A stretch of 64,000 nucleotides of DNA, from positions 12,190,766 through 12,254,765 of the forward strand of contig NC_049979.1 of the NCBI RefSeq assembly GCF_000003815.2, given 5' to 3'. The notes below the pieces were generated by a model. It did not search any database. It was not told the DNA's origin and saw nothing but the letters and a program-made list of their open reading frames with translations. This DNA comes from Branchiostoma floridae (taxonomy: Eukaryota; Chordata; Leptocardii; Amphioxiformes; Branchiostomatidae). The translations under genes and the position numbers were made by a program. Shown piece by piece: positions 38,701-49,460 of the stretch; the first letter of the stretch is position 1, and each line of letters starts with the position of its first letter.

Positions 38701-41700
38701 AGGAATGTTCGAAATCAACTAATAGGGGTAATGCATGAATGGGTGATACAAAATTATCATTATTTAGTTATTTTTCAATTAGGCATAAAATGCGATGATA
38801 CAGTAATATGAAAAGAGTATAAGGAATTCATGTGAATTAGAAGTCACGTTATCATTGAATTTTGAGGTAAGAAAGAAAAACATATTTTCCCTCATTGTGG
38901 AATAGGCAGATGGTAGGAAAGTCGTGACACCTCTTTTTAATATTTCATCAAAAGCAATTCAATGGGGTCACCTCTTTGATGCATCGTGGGGTAGCAAATA
39001 TATCGTTCCGAGTATCTATTTCCGATGTATGTTTTGATATCAGTTTTGCATCACGGTCTTCAACCAAAGTCATTTAAAGGCCCTTTATTTATATTTATTT
39101 ATATAGTATCTCATAATAGACCGCCCTGGTGTAAACAATTATTATTGTCTAATGGTGGATTTCATGAGGGTCTCACTATATAGACTAACGTTTTTGTCCT
39201 TACTGGTCTAAGTTCCGATTACGTTTGATGACGAGAGACATGCAAACCTGTCTTCTAACCAGCTATAACGAAAGGGTATGGCACCCTTACGAAAGGGGTG
39301 CGTAAGCACGTCAACCGATGATAATGATGATGATGTCGATAATGATGATGATGATGATGAACGTTTCATACTGACAGGCTACAGAGGAGTTCTTCCGGTC
39401 CATCCGCACGGCCGCGGGAGACGCCCAGTTCGCCAACTTTCTGAACCTGAACACGGGCAGCACGCTGTGTTTCGTCATCGACACCACGCTCAGCATGGAG
39501 GACGACATCGCCGCGTCCAAGGATCGGGCAATCGAGATCATCAGCAGCCGGCTGGGCTCGCCCACAGCCCCGTCCAACTTCATCCTCGTGCCCTTCAGTG
39601 ATCCACGTGAGTAGGCGGGCGGGCATTATAAGGGCATGAAACTGTTTGTAAGGAGGTTGTATATTGCTAAACTATGACGTGTGTGATCCAACACACATAC
39701 ACAGACACAGACACACACACACAGACACATACACACACGCGCGCGCGCGCGCACGCACGTACACACACATCGGATACCCTTTTGTTACCAAGCATTACAT
39801 AAAAATGCATAACCCGATGCATTACTAGTATATGCTGCATTATATGCTGCTCATGAGCGACCTCATGTGTCATCATCATGCGGTAATACGTAAGTTTACG
39901 TGGGCTTTGGTGCTCTCCTCTTGGTGAGGGGAGAATGGCAGCCCCGGCCGCGCGCGCGGTTAATTATACTAAGATGAAGCTCAGGCTAGTTCAAGAACCC
40001 AATGCTGTATTTTCCGCAGACGTGGGCCCGGCCGTGGTGACGAACGATCCCGAAGAGTTTGAGACAGCCATCGGGAACCTGCAGGCATCGGGAGGGGGCG
40101 ACGCTCCTGAGTACTCCCTGAGCGCCCTGCAGATCGCCCTGGCCAGGAGCCTGCCCGGATCCACCGTCTTCGTCTTCACGGACGCCGGGGCCAAGGACGC
40201 CGGGCTGGTGGAGTCGGTAACGTCACTGGGCATACAGAAGAACATCAAGGTGCGTTTGAATGTTCCTTTGAACTAGCAATTTTTAATTAACGTTCCTAGT
40301 CCAAACATGATACATGTATTAAGAACTGTGTAGTAGCCTTGTCAGCAAAACTGCCGAGCTCAAACTTCTGTGTGGAGAATGGTGAATTGAAAGCCAGTCT
40401 ATTCACAGTATCTTTCTAATTAAAAAAACACGTCTTTTTCTGCGTCGTTGCCTTTTGTAAGGAAGTCAGTTATTGTTCTTTGGGAGAAAAAAATGCAACA
40501 CAAAGGGAAATATTGACATTTTAGGTGAGCCATATTTAAAAACATAAAAACGCGTTAAGAGCGTTCAAATAAATAAAAAATATTCTAACCTACTTGTTTC
40601 AAAAATATTTTAGTGATAGACAAAACCGTTGGGACATTCAAACGGATCCGATTTTTTAAAACACCCTAACCCCGTGTTGTGTCTTCAGGTCACCTTCTTC
40701 TTGTCGGGCTCTGTCGGCCAGAGAAGGCGGAGACGGTCGGACAGGCCCAGAGCCCCGCGGGAGGCCGGAGACAGAGACACCTACCTCTCCATAGCACAGG
40801 CTACAGGTGGGTGCCGCGGAACAGGAACACCTGTTCACCTGTTCTGGTCATCCCCTCGCTGTTATGTCGGTGTTTTCTTCTTCCTCTAAATACGGCATAC
40901 AGCTGGATGTCGACAAGCATGTATTTGTGTGTCCTGGTCGACACGCGGTATTTATACCCGGTAGTAACAAGGCAGCCTTGTGGTACTCTCCAAGCAGATC
41001 GAGGTTCGTCATTGCTGTTTTAGACTTGTCTCAGGTGTTTTTGTCGGGCTTTTTATATTGTATCGGATATCGTTTTTTATATACAGGAAGGCATATATAA
41101 AGAAAGTAGAAAGCCGGATAAAAGCCGGATAAAAACGCCTAAAAACACGTCAGAAAAAAACCCGAGCCGAACCTCTGCTTGGAGGGTAGGTGATACCAGC
41201 GAACGTTCCGATCTTAGTTCCTTTATTCTCGTTCCCAGGCGGCCAGGTGCTGGACATCACCAAGTCGGAGGTGTTCGAGACCACCAAGCTGGTGGACCTC
41301 GTGGTGACGTCAGCAGAGGTAAGGGGTCATGAATGGGCAGATCCCCCCAAATATACATAAAATGTATATTCCTAATATATATTCCTACAGAGATGAGACC
41401 TCAAGCGATCTATTTGCTTGAAGAAATAGCACACGACTTAGTACCCTTTAAATATTATCCTGTCATCGACAATAAAAGCATCGCATGTTTAGTGCTTATA
41501 TGTATCTTTAATCCACGCACTGTACGTTACCACTTACCCACTCACTAACTCGCTTGTTTACTCACTCATTCACTCACACAATGACACACACTCGCTCACA
41601 CTCACTCACTTTTCCACTCATACATTAATATTCATGCACTCACTCGCTCATTCACTCACTTGGCACGTACTCGTTCACTCACTCACTCACTCACTCACTG

Positions 41701-44700
41701 AACTCTTTGTCATAGGTCAACATCCTGCAGATCCGAGACGCCCCGGCTGGGACGGGAGATCACGTGATTCCATTGGACCTGACTATGAGTGACGTCATCA
41801 TCCAGGTGACAGGACAAGGTGCCGAACTGCAGGTGCTCGATCCAACAGGTGCGTCATCTTTCTATTAAAACACTCCGGTCGCTGTATGTGCGCTACGGCC
41901 ACATTCCCAACGTCGGAGCCTAACAGGGCAGCTTTCCGGATCAAAAAGTATGATATAACAACAAACAAAAGACACAGGGACGTAAAGAAATTAGTAGTCA
42001 TGAGAATATTTTTTGTATATTAATGTTACTTCATAAACACTTTTATTTTTCGTATTCGCAAACAACCCGGCTCCTGGCTCCAAGTCGACTCGAAAAACGC
42101 GTGTGTAAACCCAACCCAGCCATACTTACACTCACTCGTTGCTCGTTGCCATTCCTTCAGGTGTTCTCCAAGCGACAGGTGAGAACGCCACCGTCAGCGT
42201 GGAGGTCCAGCTGAGCGACGTGCTGGTGGTGCGCGTGCGTGACGTCACGCCGGGGCTGTGGCACGTCGTGGTCCTCTCAGACGTGACCTATGACCTGCGC
42301 GTCACGGCGCAGAGCAGCGTGGACTTCTTGTACGCCTTCGTGGACCGGACGGCGAACGACACCGAACACCCGGGCGTGTGTGACGTGGACGGGAGACCTG
42401 TGTCAGGTACGGGCCCGGTCACATCGGTCGTGCGATTGTCGTACGATCGTTGCACAATCGCAAACTAACTAAGGGAACGTGCACTTGTCGTTCAGGACCG
42501 TTCAGCTGTCTTGTTACTGAAAAAGGCTGTCTCAGATAACTGTCGGTGGTGTCACAGACTACTGGAAAATCCGACGTCAAAGTCCTACGACGACCTGCAA
42601 CCTTCTTGCTGCAAAGAACGTGCACGTGGTGGCGCTTTAAGAGACAGATTCATGATACTGATCACAAGAGAAGTGGCATCCTTGACCATTTATGTCTATT
42701 GGCCGAGAAATCCATCAGATGCATGGCCTGCTCAAATTTGTCCCTCCGACGAGAAACAAAACACAGGAAATTGGTTTATGATCAAATTACTTTACTTGTT
42801 ACTTGTTAAGGTCTCCTCCTGTGGAGTGGCCTGCATCAAGGATTTTCCGTCTCCTGCGAACCATCCGTCGCCATTCCAGGCGGTTCTGGGCCATCTTTTC
42901 TACGTCATTCAGTTTCAGGTTGTTGTTTCCGGTGGTTAGTCTGGTATCCTCGAGGGCAGTGTTGAGCCATGTCTTCCTCGGTCTCCCTCTGGACCTTTTA
43001 CCAAAGTTCGGGTTCCAGTCCAAGAGGAATCTGGGCAACCTCTCTTTAGGCATCCTCAAGACGTGACCCAGCCACCTGAGTCTGCTGGCTGCTACAAGAG
43101 CTTCAATGTTCGTTGTTTCTGTCTGTTGAAATACACTTATGTTGGAGATATGATGAAACCATCGAACACGTAAGATCCTTCTAAGACAGCGCTGATGGAA
43201 CACTTCTAACCTGCTCATTTGTGCCTTGGTAGTGACCCATACTTCACTCCCATAAGTCAGAATAGTTAGTACTGCTGCCTCGTAGATCCTGATTTTTGTT
43301 GAGAGGAGAATGCTGCTATTGTTCCATATTTTACCAAGTTGGGAAAAAGCCCCGGAAGCTTTCTGAATGCGCAATGAAAGTTCAGTGTCCATTTTCCCAT
43401 CACTGCTAAACGTCGTTCCCAGGTAAGTGAAGGTGCTGACTTGCTCAGCTGGGCATCCTTCAACAGTTACACTGAGCGTTCCTTCCTCAGTGTATGGTCG
43501 TTGAGTGGTGTGCTTGCCAACTGCCATAACTTGGGTCTTCTTGGCATTGGCCTTGAGGCCAGCAAGGGAGCTGTTCTTGCATAGCAAGTCAGTTGTTTCC
43601 TGTAAACCCGGCTTTGTGTTGTCTAGTAGGGCCATGTCGTCAGCATAATCTGTGTCCAATACTGAAACAGCCGGCTGTCCAGGAGTCTCCTGTAGTAGCA
43701 CTGCACCTGTGCTGAGCCGTTTCCTCTGTTCAGTAAGGTAAGCTGCCAGATTAATGCAGACATTGAAAACTGGAGGGCCTTGTATGTCACCCTGACCAGT
43801 ACCAGATTCGACATTAAACCAGCTTGACTGCTCCCCATTCACTCTTACGGCGCTCACAGTATTGTAGAAAAAGGCTTGCAGGACTCTGATGTACTTCATA
43901 GGCAGCCCGTAAAAGGAGAAAGCTTTCCAGATGAATTGCCTTTTGATGCTGTCAAATGCGGCCTTAAAGTCAATGAAGTTTATATACAAGGGGATGTTGA
44001 ACTCAATACTCTTATGGATGATTGTCTGTAGGGAGTAAATCTGATCGATGCAAGATCTGTTCTTCCTGAAGCCACATTGATTTTCCCTTAGTAATCTTTC
44101 CAACCCCAGGTTGATGCGTTCCAGGATGATGATCTGAAAGAGTTTTGATGCTGTCGATCGGAGTGTTATTCCCCTGTTGTTGCCGCAGTATGTAGTATCC
44201 CCCTTCTTGGGTAGCACAATGATGATGCCTTTGGACCAGTCCTCGGGAATGGCTTCACCAAACCAAACCTTGGCAAACAGAACCTCCAGAGCTTTGATTA
44301 GTCCTGACGCACCGTACTTCAACTGTCCATTGGCTATCCCATCTACTCCAGGAGATTTGTGGTTCTTCAATTTCTTAAGAGCATTCTGAATCTCAATAGT
44401 TGTTGGAGGGCCATCATCTTCTCCCAGGTACGCAAAGCTGGGAACACCTGGTATCCTGTCCAGCTCAGCTAGGTCAGAGTCTTCCTGCTGCGGGTTGAGT
44501 AGCTCAGAGAAATGTTCAGCCCACCTTTCCCGCTGAGCATCAGGATCGGAAATCAGTTTTCCGGACTTGTCCCTAACTGCTGAAGACTTCTTGCTTCTCT
44601 TGTTTGACAGGATCCGAATCTTCTGCCAGACTTCTCTCTGGTTTCCCTGCTTTGCTGCACTTTCTAGATCTGATGCTACCCTGAGAGCCCAGTTATTGTC

Positions 44701-47700
44701 GTCAACTTTACAACTCTTCTTGACCATCTTGTTTAGCCTGGAATACTCCGACTTGTTAGTATCATATGTGGGGTCACGCCTCTTGACCTCAGCACGCTTT
44801 CTGATCAAGTCCTTGGTTTCCTGTGAAAGATGCTGTTGTCGTCTCTTTCTGGGACGATCTCCAAGCACTTCTAAAGACACAGAGTGCACTGTTTCTGTGA
44901 ACTTTTCCCATGTGTCCTCTAGAGGTTCATCTTCCACATACAGACATTCAAAACGGTTAGTGAGTTCTATGTTGTACTCTTCAGCCTTTGTTCCATCTCG
45001 AAGATGTTCTATGGCTGGAAAAGTGTGATCTACTGCGTCTAGTTTCTTTGCTGCCTTTAGCCTAATCCGCAGATAGCCCCTTACCAGGTAGTGGTCTGAT
45101 CCGATGTCAGCACCCCTGCAAGCTTTGACATCCAGTAGAGAATGGCTCCACTTGGTGCTTATACATATATGATCAATTTGATTGACAGTCCTGCCATCTG
45201 GGGATCTCCAAGTCCCCTTGTGGATGTCTTTATGTTCAAAAAGAGTCCCCCCGATCGTCAACTGGTTCAAGGCGCAGAAGTCCAGTAATCGGATCCCGTT
45301 GTCACTTGATTCGCTGTGCAAAGAGTGACGTCCTATCACGCCCCTCCTGGTTGTGTAGTCAGATGTCACTTTACTGTTGAAGTCCCCCAAGAGTAACTTG
45401 ATGTCATGTCCGGGCAGATCAGCAAAGGTATCAGCTAATTGGGTATAGAAACTGTCTTTATCTCCTTCATCAGCCCCATCCGTAGGCGCATACGCCACGA
45501 TGACAGAAATGTTGATCTGTTGACTATGCAGTCTGGCACATAAAATCCTTTCAGACACAGGGGAGTATGAGATGAGNNNNNNNNNNNNNNNNNNNNNNNN
45601 NNNNNNNNNNNNNNNNNNNNNNNNNNNNNNNNNNNNNNNNNNNNNNNNNNNNNNNNNNNNNNNNNNNNNNNNNNNNGACCAACTCCTTGCCGTCTAGTTC
45701 CATCAGTACGTCCAGAGAAGACCAGTAGTGAACCGTTCTCAAGTTTCTCGATACCACTGCTTGGCATGTGTGTCTCAGTAACACCTAGGAGGTCTAGTCT
45801 ATAGTCGTCTATCACTGATGCCAGCTGATACAGCTTGGAGGAGTTGCTAACTAGTGTCCGCACATTCCATGTGGCTATACACAGACGTTTCTTCACATGG
45901 TTGCTAGGGTGTAGTTTGTTGTAATTAACATCAACATGACTAGCCTTAGGACGAATACAACACTTAGGGTGATGCGCCCGTTTCCTTCCCTTCAACGTGG
46001 TAGGGTCCTTTCGGCTTTGCCCACCACGCGTCATCCTGGTCCCAGTTGACCCAGAATTTCGCGGGACGCTTCGAGACGATTTCTTCCTTGATGTTCCGGT
46101 AGCCATGAGTGTTCTACAGAGCGGGTAGCTGACCCACTGCTGTGGCCTTTTATCGACTTGTCTGGTCTAGATCCGTAGTGTTCTGTTGTGATGTAACGGC
46201 GGCACCTCGGGAAGGATGTGGCTCTTCACCACGCACTACGGTCTTGAGCTAGGAGAGGTTGTGTATTGCACTTCACTAGCCCCTGGAGCAGATCTTGAGC
46301 TCCTCGCCGCCAAATGATCAATTGATCATCATGATCAAATGATAACAATAAATCATTAATAGTTTGATAACCATAATCCTAATCATAGCTCAATCTTACC
46401 CTAAGTCTACCATAGCCGTGATCCGAGCCGTCCTAGACCTGGTGCCGAATTCTTCCGATCGGCTAGGGCCGAACTGCCAGGTGCCGAAATGCCCAGATAG
46501 TGGCTATTATTTGACCATCTTGTCTTCCAGGACAGCGCCCGAACATCCGCGTGAACATGGTGGGCTCGGACCCGAGCCTGGTGCAGAACGTGACGTCACT
46601 AGACCTGGTGAGCTCGGGCGGGGCAGTTCTGCAGGTCCTGTCTTTGCAGGAGAACGAGGCTCTGTCTGAGTACTTCGCCGTCAGCCCCACCCTGCCGCAG
46701 CAGCCGTTCAAGTTCAGGGTACGGGGATATGACGCGGCTGCTAATGCGTTCCAGAGGTACGACAATGAGTTATACGTATCGATAAGTAACGTTACAGTAC
46801 TGCTTTTTAACAATATTCTGCTTTATCTGAGCCCTTCAAGTTTAGGATACGACGCCGCTGATAATGCCCTGCAGAGGTACCTACCAGTCCAGTGTCCATA
46901 GGAGGCTGGAAATTTACAGTAGAAATTGACCAAATAGATAATTTCCAGAGGAGATAGCCAGCCAATGCTTGCGTCCTAGGTAGAGGGCACGCCTAAAAGT
47001 GATGAAGACCAACCCATCAACTACCCGGAGGGGTACCTTTGTTTCCAAATGGGACCGTAGCATGTGAAGGTTTATGTTAAACATCCCCGATTGCCTTGTT
47101 TTCTGACAGAGTCATCCCCACGATGGTCCAGACGTCCACGTGCCGATTCGAAATCACCACGGACCTGACGACGTTACGCCTGGTCCCCGGCGGGACAGTG
47201 GACGTCACCTTCACCCTGTACAACGCCGGGCAGTACGGCCTCTTCACCATCTCTGCTGACGACGATAAAAGATACGTGCAGTCGCTGGCCACTAACAGGT
47301 GGGTATTGTATATGTACCTATAGTGTTTTATGGAAAATGAGTTTCAATAAAAGAAAGTGGACTGCACTAAACTTCAACCAGTTCTCTTATCTCCGGATAA
47401 GCTGAAAGGGTCAAAGGTTGTTTGCAGTCTGTGTCGGCCCCGTCACAGTCCTAAAACCCATCTATTAGGAAACATCCCTACATGCCTAATCCTATGCTCT
47501 GTCTCACCACCAGCACTGCTAGTATGAGCTGTTCGAAAGTGATTACATCCAGAGGAAAATTGGTGATTGCAAGACAGACAATCCAATTATTACCTTTTCA
47601 CTTTTCATTAGATAGCCTTCTTCAAAATGATGATGAGTGGTACCACGCCCATTGGCTGTTTGCAAGAGTTTCATACGGATGGCGTTACTGGTTCGTTACT

Positions 47701-49217
47701 AAACCGTGGCCTGTTCCTCCCCAGTCTGCCCCTGGATGCGGGTGATTCCGGGTACAACAGGATGACTCTCGCAGCGCCGGCATCAGCAGCCTTCGGCACC
47801 ACCACCACCGTCACCCTGACTGCCCGGTCCGAGTCCGGAGCCTACAACTTCGTGGTGTTCAGAATCACGGTGTTACCACCGGTGGGTAGGGCTAATCTCC
47901 AAGCAGACGTTGGGAGGCACAATCGTAACATTTTTAAGGACATAACGTCCTTGCATTTTTCTATCGTTTGTAATAGAAACATGCAACTAGGAAAATTGGT
48001 TTCTCCTCAAATATTCATGTTGACTTTTGTCTTTTGCCACTTAAAATTATTTATCCTTTTCACTACACTTCTGTTGGTAATCTTCTTTCTTCCTCCCGTC
48101 CTTAACATGCCTGTCACACAGTAGACGAGCTTAAGCTTCGGCCGTGTTTGCTGATCACGTTGCACTACTTTCAGGCTTTTCGTTTGAATGTTTATAGTAT
48201 TAAATTCTCCGTGGTTGTTGATATTGCAANNNNNNNNNNNNNNNNNNNNNNNNNNNNNNNNNNNNNNNNNNNNNNNNNNNNNNNNNNNNNNNNNNNNNNN
48301 NNNNNNNNNNNNNNNNNNNNNNNNNNNNNGGTAGAACAAAAATGATGATTCTAGACACTCTATTTCCGGTTCTTTGTCCTTTCGTCCATTCATCCATGCA
48401 TCCATCCAAACAGGAGCGAGACTTCATCCCACCGACTTGTGAAGTGGTTTCCGTGGACGGGACGTGCCGGGACGTCGACGCTTCCACCTGCGACTCCCGC
48501 ACGTTCACGGTGACCACGGCGTACCGGGACCAGGGCTACGGGCTGAGGAGCATCTCCCCCCGAGCGACCAACGGCAACTTCACCTGGATACTACAGGACT
48601 TTCGGCCCGGACTTACTAACCAGACCATCACAGCGAACTTTACAGCCAGTTGTTGTCAAACGAAGTAAGAAGTTTTCCGTCTCAGCGATCCTAGTTTTTG
48701 TCACAGTCATTCTCGTTTATTACCTTCACTGGAAGGCCATGTGTAATTCTAGTTTATCAACAAAATTGATGAATGTATATTTCTGATCTAATGTTCCAGT
48801 GTCGAATTCGTGGTGAGTGACCGTGTGGGCAACTATGACGTGTGTAGACCAAACCTGTCCCCTCCCCTCCCTAAGCAAGCGGTCAACGTGGCCATGTTTG
48901 TTTTCATCGGCATCGGCGTCCTACTGTTCCTCATCCTTCTGATCGTACTCATCATCCTCTTCGTTCGGCACCGAAGACGAAGGAAGTACAAGGCGCAGGA
49001 AAAGTACCGAGACGAGGTGAAGACCGGCGGAGCCGGCAAGGCACTGATGAAGCGGGACACGTCTGGGGCAGTCACGGCCACGGCAACAAGGACAGACGTG
49101 GCCGTCAGGTCGTCTGAAACCAGGATCAAGTATCAGAGGGTTGCCATGACGACGGGGTCGGAAGGTCACCGCGTGGAGATCAGCGCGCACAGAGAGATGC
49201 GCACCGTGAGAACGTGA
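22238..49217 (+). CDS. VWA7: von Willebrand factor A domain-containing protein 7 (VWA7-like)
   Basis: Complete gene, 16 exons: 22238-22564, 25126-25320, 26458-26603, 27081-27196, 27781-27920, 39378-39606, 40020-40249, 40689-40806, 41239-41318, 41716-41848, 42161-42406, 46531-46756, 47110-47298, 47725-47881, 48414-48664, 48800-49217. Phases close to 3201 nt (1066 residues). A signal peptide covers about residues 1-25. Residues ~40-308 form the VWA7 N-terminal region with DNWTHGAITRRAL, HFDAERF and HTLQDFYSHSNWVEMG. The VWA domain spans ~335-480 with a MIDAS-like DTTLS at 343-347. Beta-rich domains follow, then a transmembrane helix at ~958-983 and a basic tail of ~83 residues. It is probably a type I surface protein whose function is unknown. 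The start is the ATG opening the signal peptide. The 47725 acceptor is the least certain boundary. Confidence 0.9.
22700..23020. mobile_element. Cluster of MITE termini (CTCCAAGCAGA family)
   Basis: TTGCTTGGAGATTA at 22718-22731, ATCTCCAATCAGATGTG at 22859-22875 and ACATCTGCTTGGAGAT at 23005-23020 are ends of one family of short elements, in alternating orientation in VWA7 intron 1. Confidence 0.6.
23353..23398. repeat. (TTTG)n microsatellite
   Basis: About eleven GTTT/TTTG tetranucleotide copies in VWA7 intron 1. Confidence 0.95.
23783..23950. mobile_element. MITE, CTCCAAGCAGA family
   Basis: Starts AAATCTCCAAGCAGAGGT and ends ACATCTGCTTGGAGAC, about 168 bp, with no ORF. It lies in VWA7 intron 1. 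Confidence 0.65.
25524..25712. mobile_element. MITE, CTCCAAGCAGA family (diverged)
   Basis: AGCTCCAAGTAGATGTCAGG near 25526 pairs with ATATCTGCTTGG near 25694, in inverted orientation. It lies in VWA7 intron 2. Confidence 0.5.
25899..26114. mobile_element. MITE, GGCCCGGCCGGG family, copy A
   Basis: Starts GTCACATTTCCAAACCGGGG followed by CCCGGCCGGGCAGC, and ends CGGCCGGGCCCAGTTTGGAA followed by ATGTGA. The long terminal inverted repeats flank a core with a GAAAAGTATGATATGAAA-like stretch. No ORF. Confidence 0.75.
26121..26328. mobile_element. MITE, GGCCCGGCCGGG family, copy B
   Basis: A second copy immediately after copy A: TTAGGTCACATTTGAAAAAA then GGGGCCCGGCCGGGCAGC, ending CCCGGCTTGGAAATGTGACC. 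The internal GATATGAAAGACATCAAAAT is shared with the copy at 58916. Confidence 0.75.
27711..27757. mobile_element. Minimal MITE relic (two termini back to back)
   Basis: ATCTCCAAGCAGACGTTTG and ATTTGCTTGGAGATTT lie only about 15 bp apart, so nearly the whole element interior is gone. It sits 25 bp before the VWA7 exon at 27781. Confidence 0.6.
28920..28925 (-). terminator. Possible polyadenylation signal of the nested kelch gene
   Basis: TTTAAT on plus is ATTAAA on minus, about 185 nt after the stop codon. It is a weak variant signal, so this is tentative. Confidence 0.3.
29110..34992 (-). CDS. Kelch-like BTB-BACK-kelch protein, split by a transposon; nested in VWA7 intron 5
   Basis: KLHL proteins are substrate adaptors for cullin-3 ubiquitin ligases. 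The CDS starts at ATG 34990-34992; an acceptor-like TATTGCAG just upstream suggests a 5' UTR intron. It runs without introns to 33706: BTB about residues 25-130 (DVVLCVSGKEIPCHRPVLSA), BACK about 135-240, then kelch repeats. After AGC ATA TAT the sequence changes to a transposon end. The kelch repeats resume in the same frame at 29580 (VMGGRDAENRD) and stop with TAG at 29110-29112. The two pieces add to about 585 codons, a normal KLHL length. The body is otherwise free of stops, so the insertion is recent, is spliced out, or the allele is null. Which human KLHL is closest I cannot say. Confidence 0.85.
30529..30712 (-). mobile_element. tRNA-derived SINE-like repeat, copy 1
   Basis: On the minus strand it contains GGGTTCGAATCCCGGG, a perfect pol III B box. 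It shares about 180 bp with copy 2, including GGGGCGAGTAAGAACAGAAA and GGGCAGCCGGATCACAAATC. The A box is less well preserved here (GTTTGCACG). Confidence 0.7.
30809..30990 (-). mobile_element. tRNA-derived SINE-like repeat, copy 2
   Basis: On the minus strand GTGGTTAGCACG (A box, near 30918-30930) and GGTTCGAATCCC (B box, 30866-30877) are both intact, with GGATTTGTGATCCG in between as in a tRNA body. It is the same orientation as copy 1, about 280 bp away. Confidence 0.7.
31814..31960. other. Assembly gap (N)
   Basis: 147 N inside the transposon in the kelch gene. Confidence 0.99.
32288..32490. repeat. Nested inverted repeats rich in CCAAT boxes
   Basis: GATTGGTCAAAATGAATCG and CGATTCATTCTGACCAATC form arms of about 19 bp around CACCGGTGT near 32355-32401. 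GTTTCGCTCC upstream pairs with GGAGCGAAAC downstream. Four ATTGG/CCAAT motifs occur in about 180 bp. This is either another fold-back element or a promoter-like block inside the transposon. Confidence 0.6.
34993..36480. other. Intron sequence upstream of the nested kelch gene
   Basis: This must hold the promoter of the minus-strand kelch gene and is also VWA7 intron 5. Apart from an (AT)n run at 35677-35704, I see no exon or recognisable element. Confidence 0.5.
35677..35704. repeat. (AT)n microsatellite
   Basis: About 14 TA dinucleotides. Confidence 0.9.
36490..37680. repeat. Satellite: about five tandem copies of a ~253-bp unit
   Basis: CGTGCGTCATCGTCAACCTC or close variants recur near 36510, 36792, 37043, 37298 and 37551. 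Each is followed by GACCTGCCAAACCAC, ACAACGGGAACATGCAGATA, CGCATCTGCTTG, TGGACCAAAACACCAC and TACATCCATAATAAAACCA. Spacing is 252-255 bp for the last units and about 283 bp for the first. The conserved order shows a true tandem array. The ORFs over it share one repeated product and are not genes. Confidence 0.88.
38069..38194. mobile_element. MITE, TAGCCTGGTATCCAGCCG family, copy 1
   Basis: Ends TAGCCTGGTATCCAGCCG and CGGCTGGATACCAGGCTA. Inner arms AGCTCCCGAGTCTCTTC/GAAGAGACTCGGGAGCT make it a near-complete hairpin. It is flanked by CCCTCAATT and CCCTCAAGT, a 9-bp target-site duplication with one mismatch. Confidence 0.85.
39690..39772. repeat. (CA)n/(CG)n microsatellite
   Basis: Mixed ACAC, ACACAG and GCGCGC dinucleotide tract in VWA7 intron 6. 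Confidence 0.9.
40984..41190. mobile_element. MITE, CTCCAAGCAGA family
   Basis: Starts TACTCTCCAAGCAGATCGAG and ends CCGAACCTCTGCTTGGAGGG, about 200 bp. The interior repeats AAAGCCGGATA twice. It lies in VWA7 intron 8. Confidence 0.7.
41570..41700. repeat. Degenerate (ACTC)n tract
   Basis: CACTCACTCACT-type tetranucleotides ending 15 bp before the VWA7 exon at 41716. Confidence 0.85.
42799..46106 (-). CDS. RTE-type endonuclease / reverse transcriptase polyprotein
   Basis: It starts at ATG 46104-46106. The N-terminus is basic, then comes an exonuclease-endonuclease-phosphatase domain: LCIATWNVRTL, LGVTETHM, LLLGDFNSKV, NQIDHICI and SDHYLV are the usual motifs. The reverse transcriptase follows with NHKSPGVDGI, CGFRKNRSCIDQI, FIDFKAAFDSI, GTGQGDIQGPPVF and the catalytic TDYADDMALL. 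It ends with RLRWLGHVLRMP and GRPRKTW, typical of the RTE clade. The 100-N gap at 45577-45676 falls in the endonuclease and hides the join; frames on the two sides differ only because the gap size is arbitrary. No stop or frameshift is seen elsewhere (about 1100 residues), so the copy is young and may be active. Confidence 0.9.
45577..45676. other. Assembly gap (100 N)
   Basis: Within the endonuclease region of the RTE element. Confidence 0.99.
46829..46880 (+). pseudogene. Decayed duplicate of the 3' end of VWA7 exon 12
   Basis: CCCTTCAAGTTTAGGATACG then ACGCCGCTGATAATGCCCTGCAGAG/GTAC closely matches the end of the real exon at 46702-46760, including the donor site. It lacks a few nucleotides and has a frame-breaking change, and no acceptor precedes it. 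It is a local duplication about 120 bp downstream. Confidence 0.75.
48230..48329. other. Assembly gap (100 N)
   Basis: In VWA7 intron 14; it does not interrupt a recognised exon. Confidence 0.99.
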
Positions 49218-49454
49218 AGTATCCTCTATTAGCTTCCTCATCAGCCTCAACGGGTCTGGCTTTTCTGGCTTACAATGTGAATTTCCCTGGTTGTGTATCA
49301 GTTCTGAGAGTGTCGCAGTTGAGCTCTAGGTCCCGGTTCAATTCCTGCCAGGGCATCTCGGTTCGGGCTGCGCCCGTCTATGGAAGGGAGGCAAAATGTG
49401 GACCCCGTGTTTGTCTACGTCAAAAGGGAAGGGCCAGCTATAGTAACCCCTTCC

Positions 49455-49460
49455 AATAAA
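49455..49460 (+). terminator. Polyadenylation signal of VWA7
   Basis: AATAAA 238 bp after the VWA7 stop codon. Confidence 0.6.

Larger units (their letters stand above)
42788..46330 (-). mobile_element. RTE-type non-LTR retrotransposon with perfect 10-bp target-site duplication
   Basis: ATGATCAAAT occurs directly at both edges (42778-42787 and 46331-46340). The element is 3.5 kb, is oriented against VWA7 within its intron 11, and has a short AT-rich 3' tail with repeated TTGTTACTTG-type units, as usual for RTE elements. It contains one long ORF (see CDS) and a 100-N gap. Confidence 0.9.

Noticed and set aside
39278-39360. Asp-rich open stretch upstream of VWA7 exon 6
   Set aside because: It is a GATGAT simple repeat in the intron; the acceptor at 39377 and frame 0 define the exon.
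47612-47724. Earlier acceptor (CATTAG) for VWA7 exon 14
   Set aside because: In the required phase it meets a TAG at once; the CCCCAG at 47721-47724 keeps the frame.
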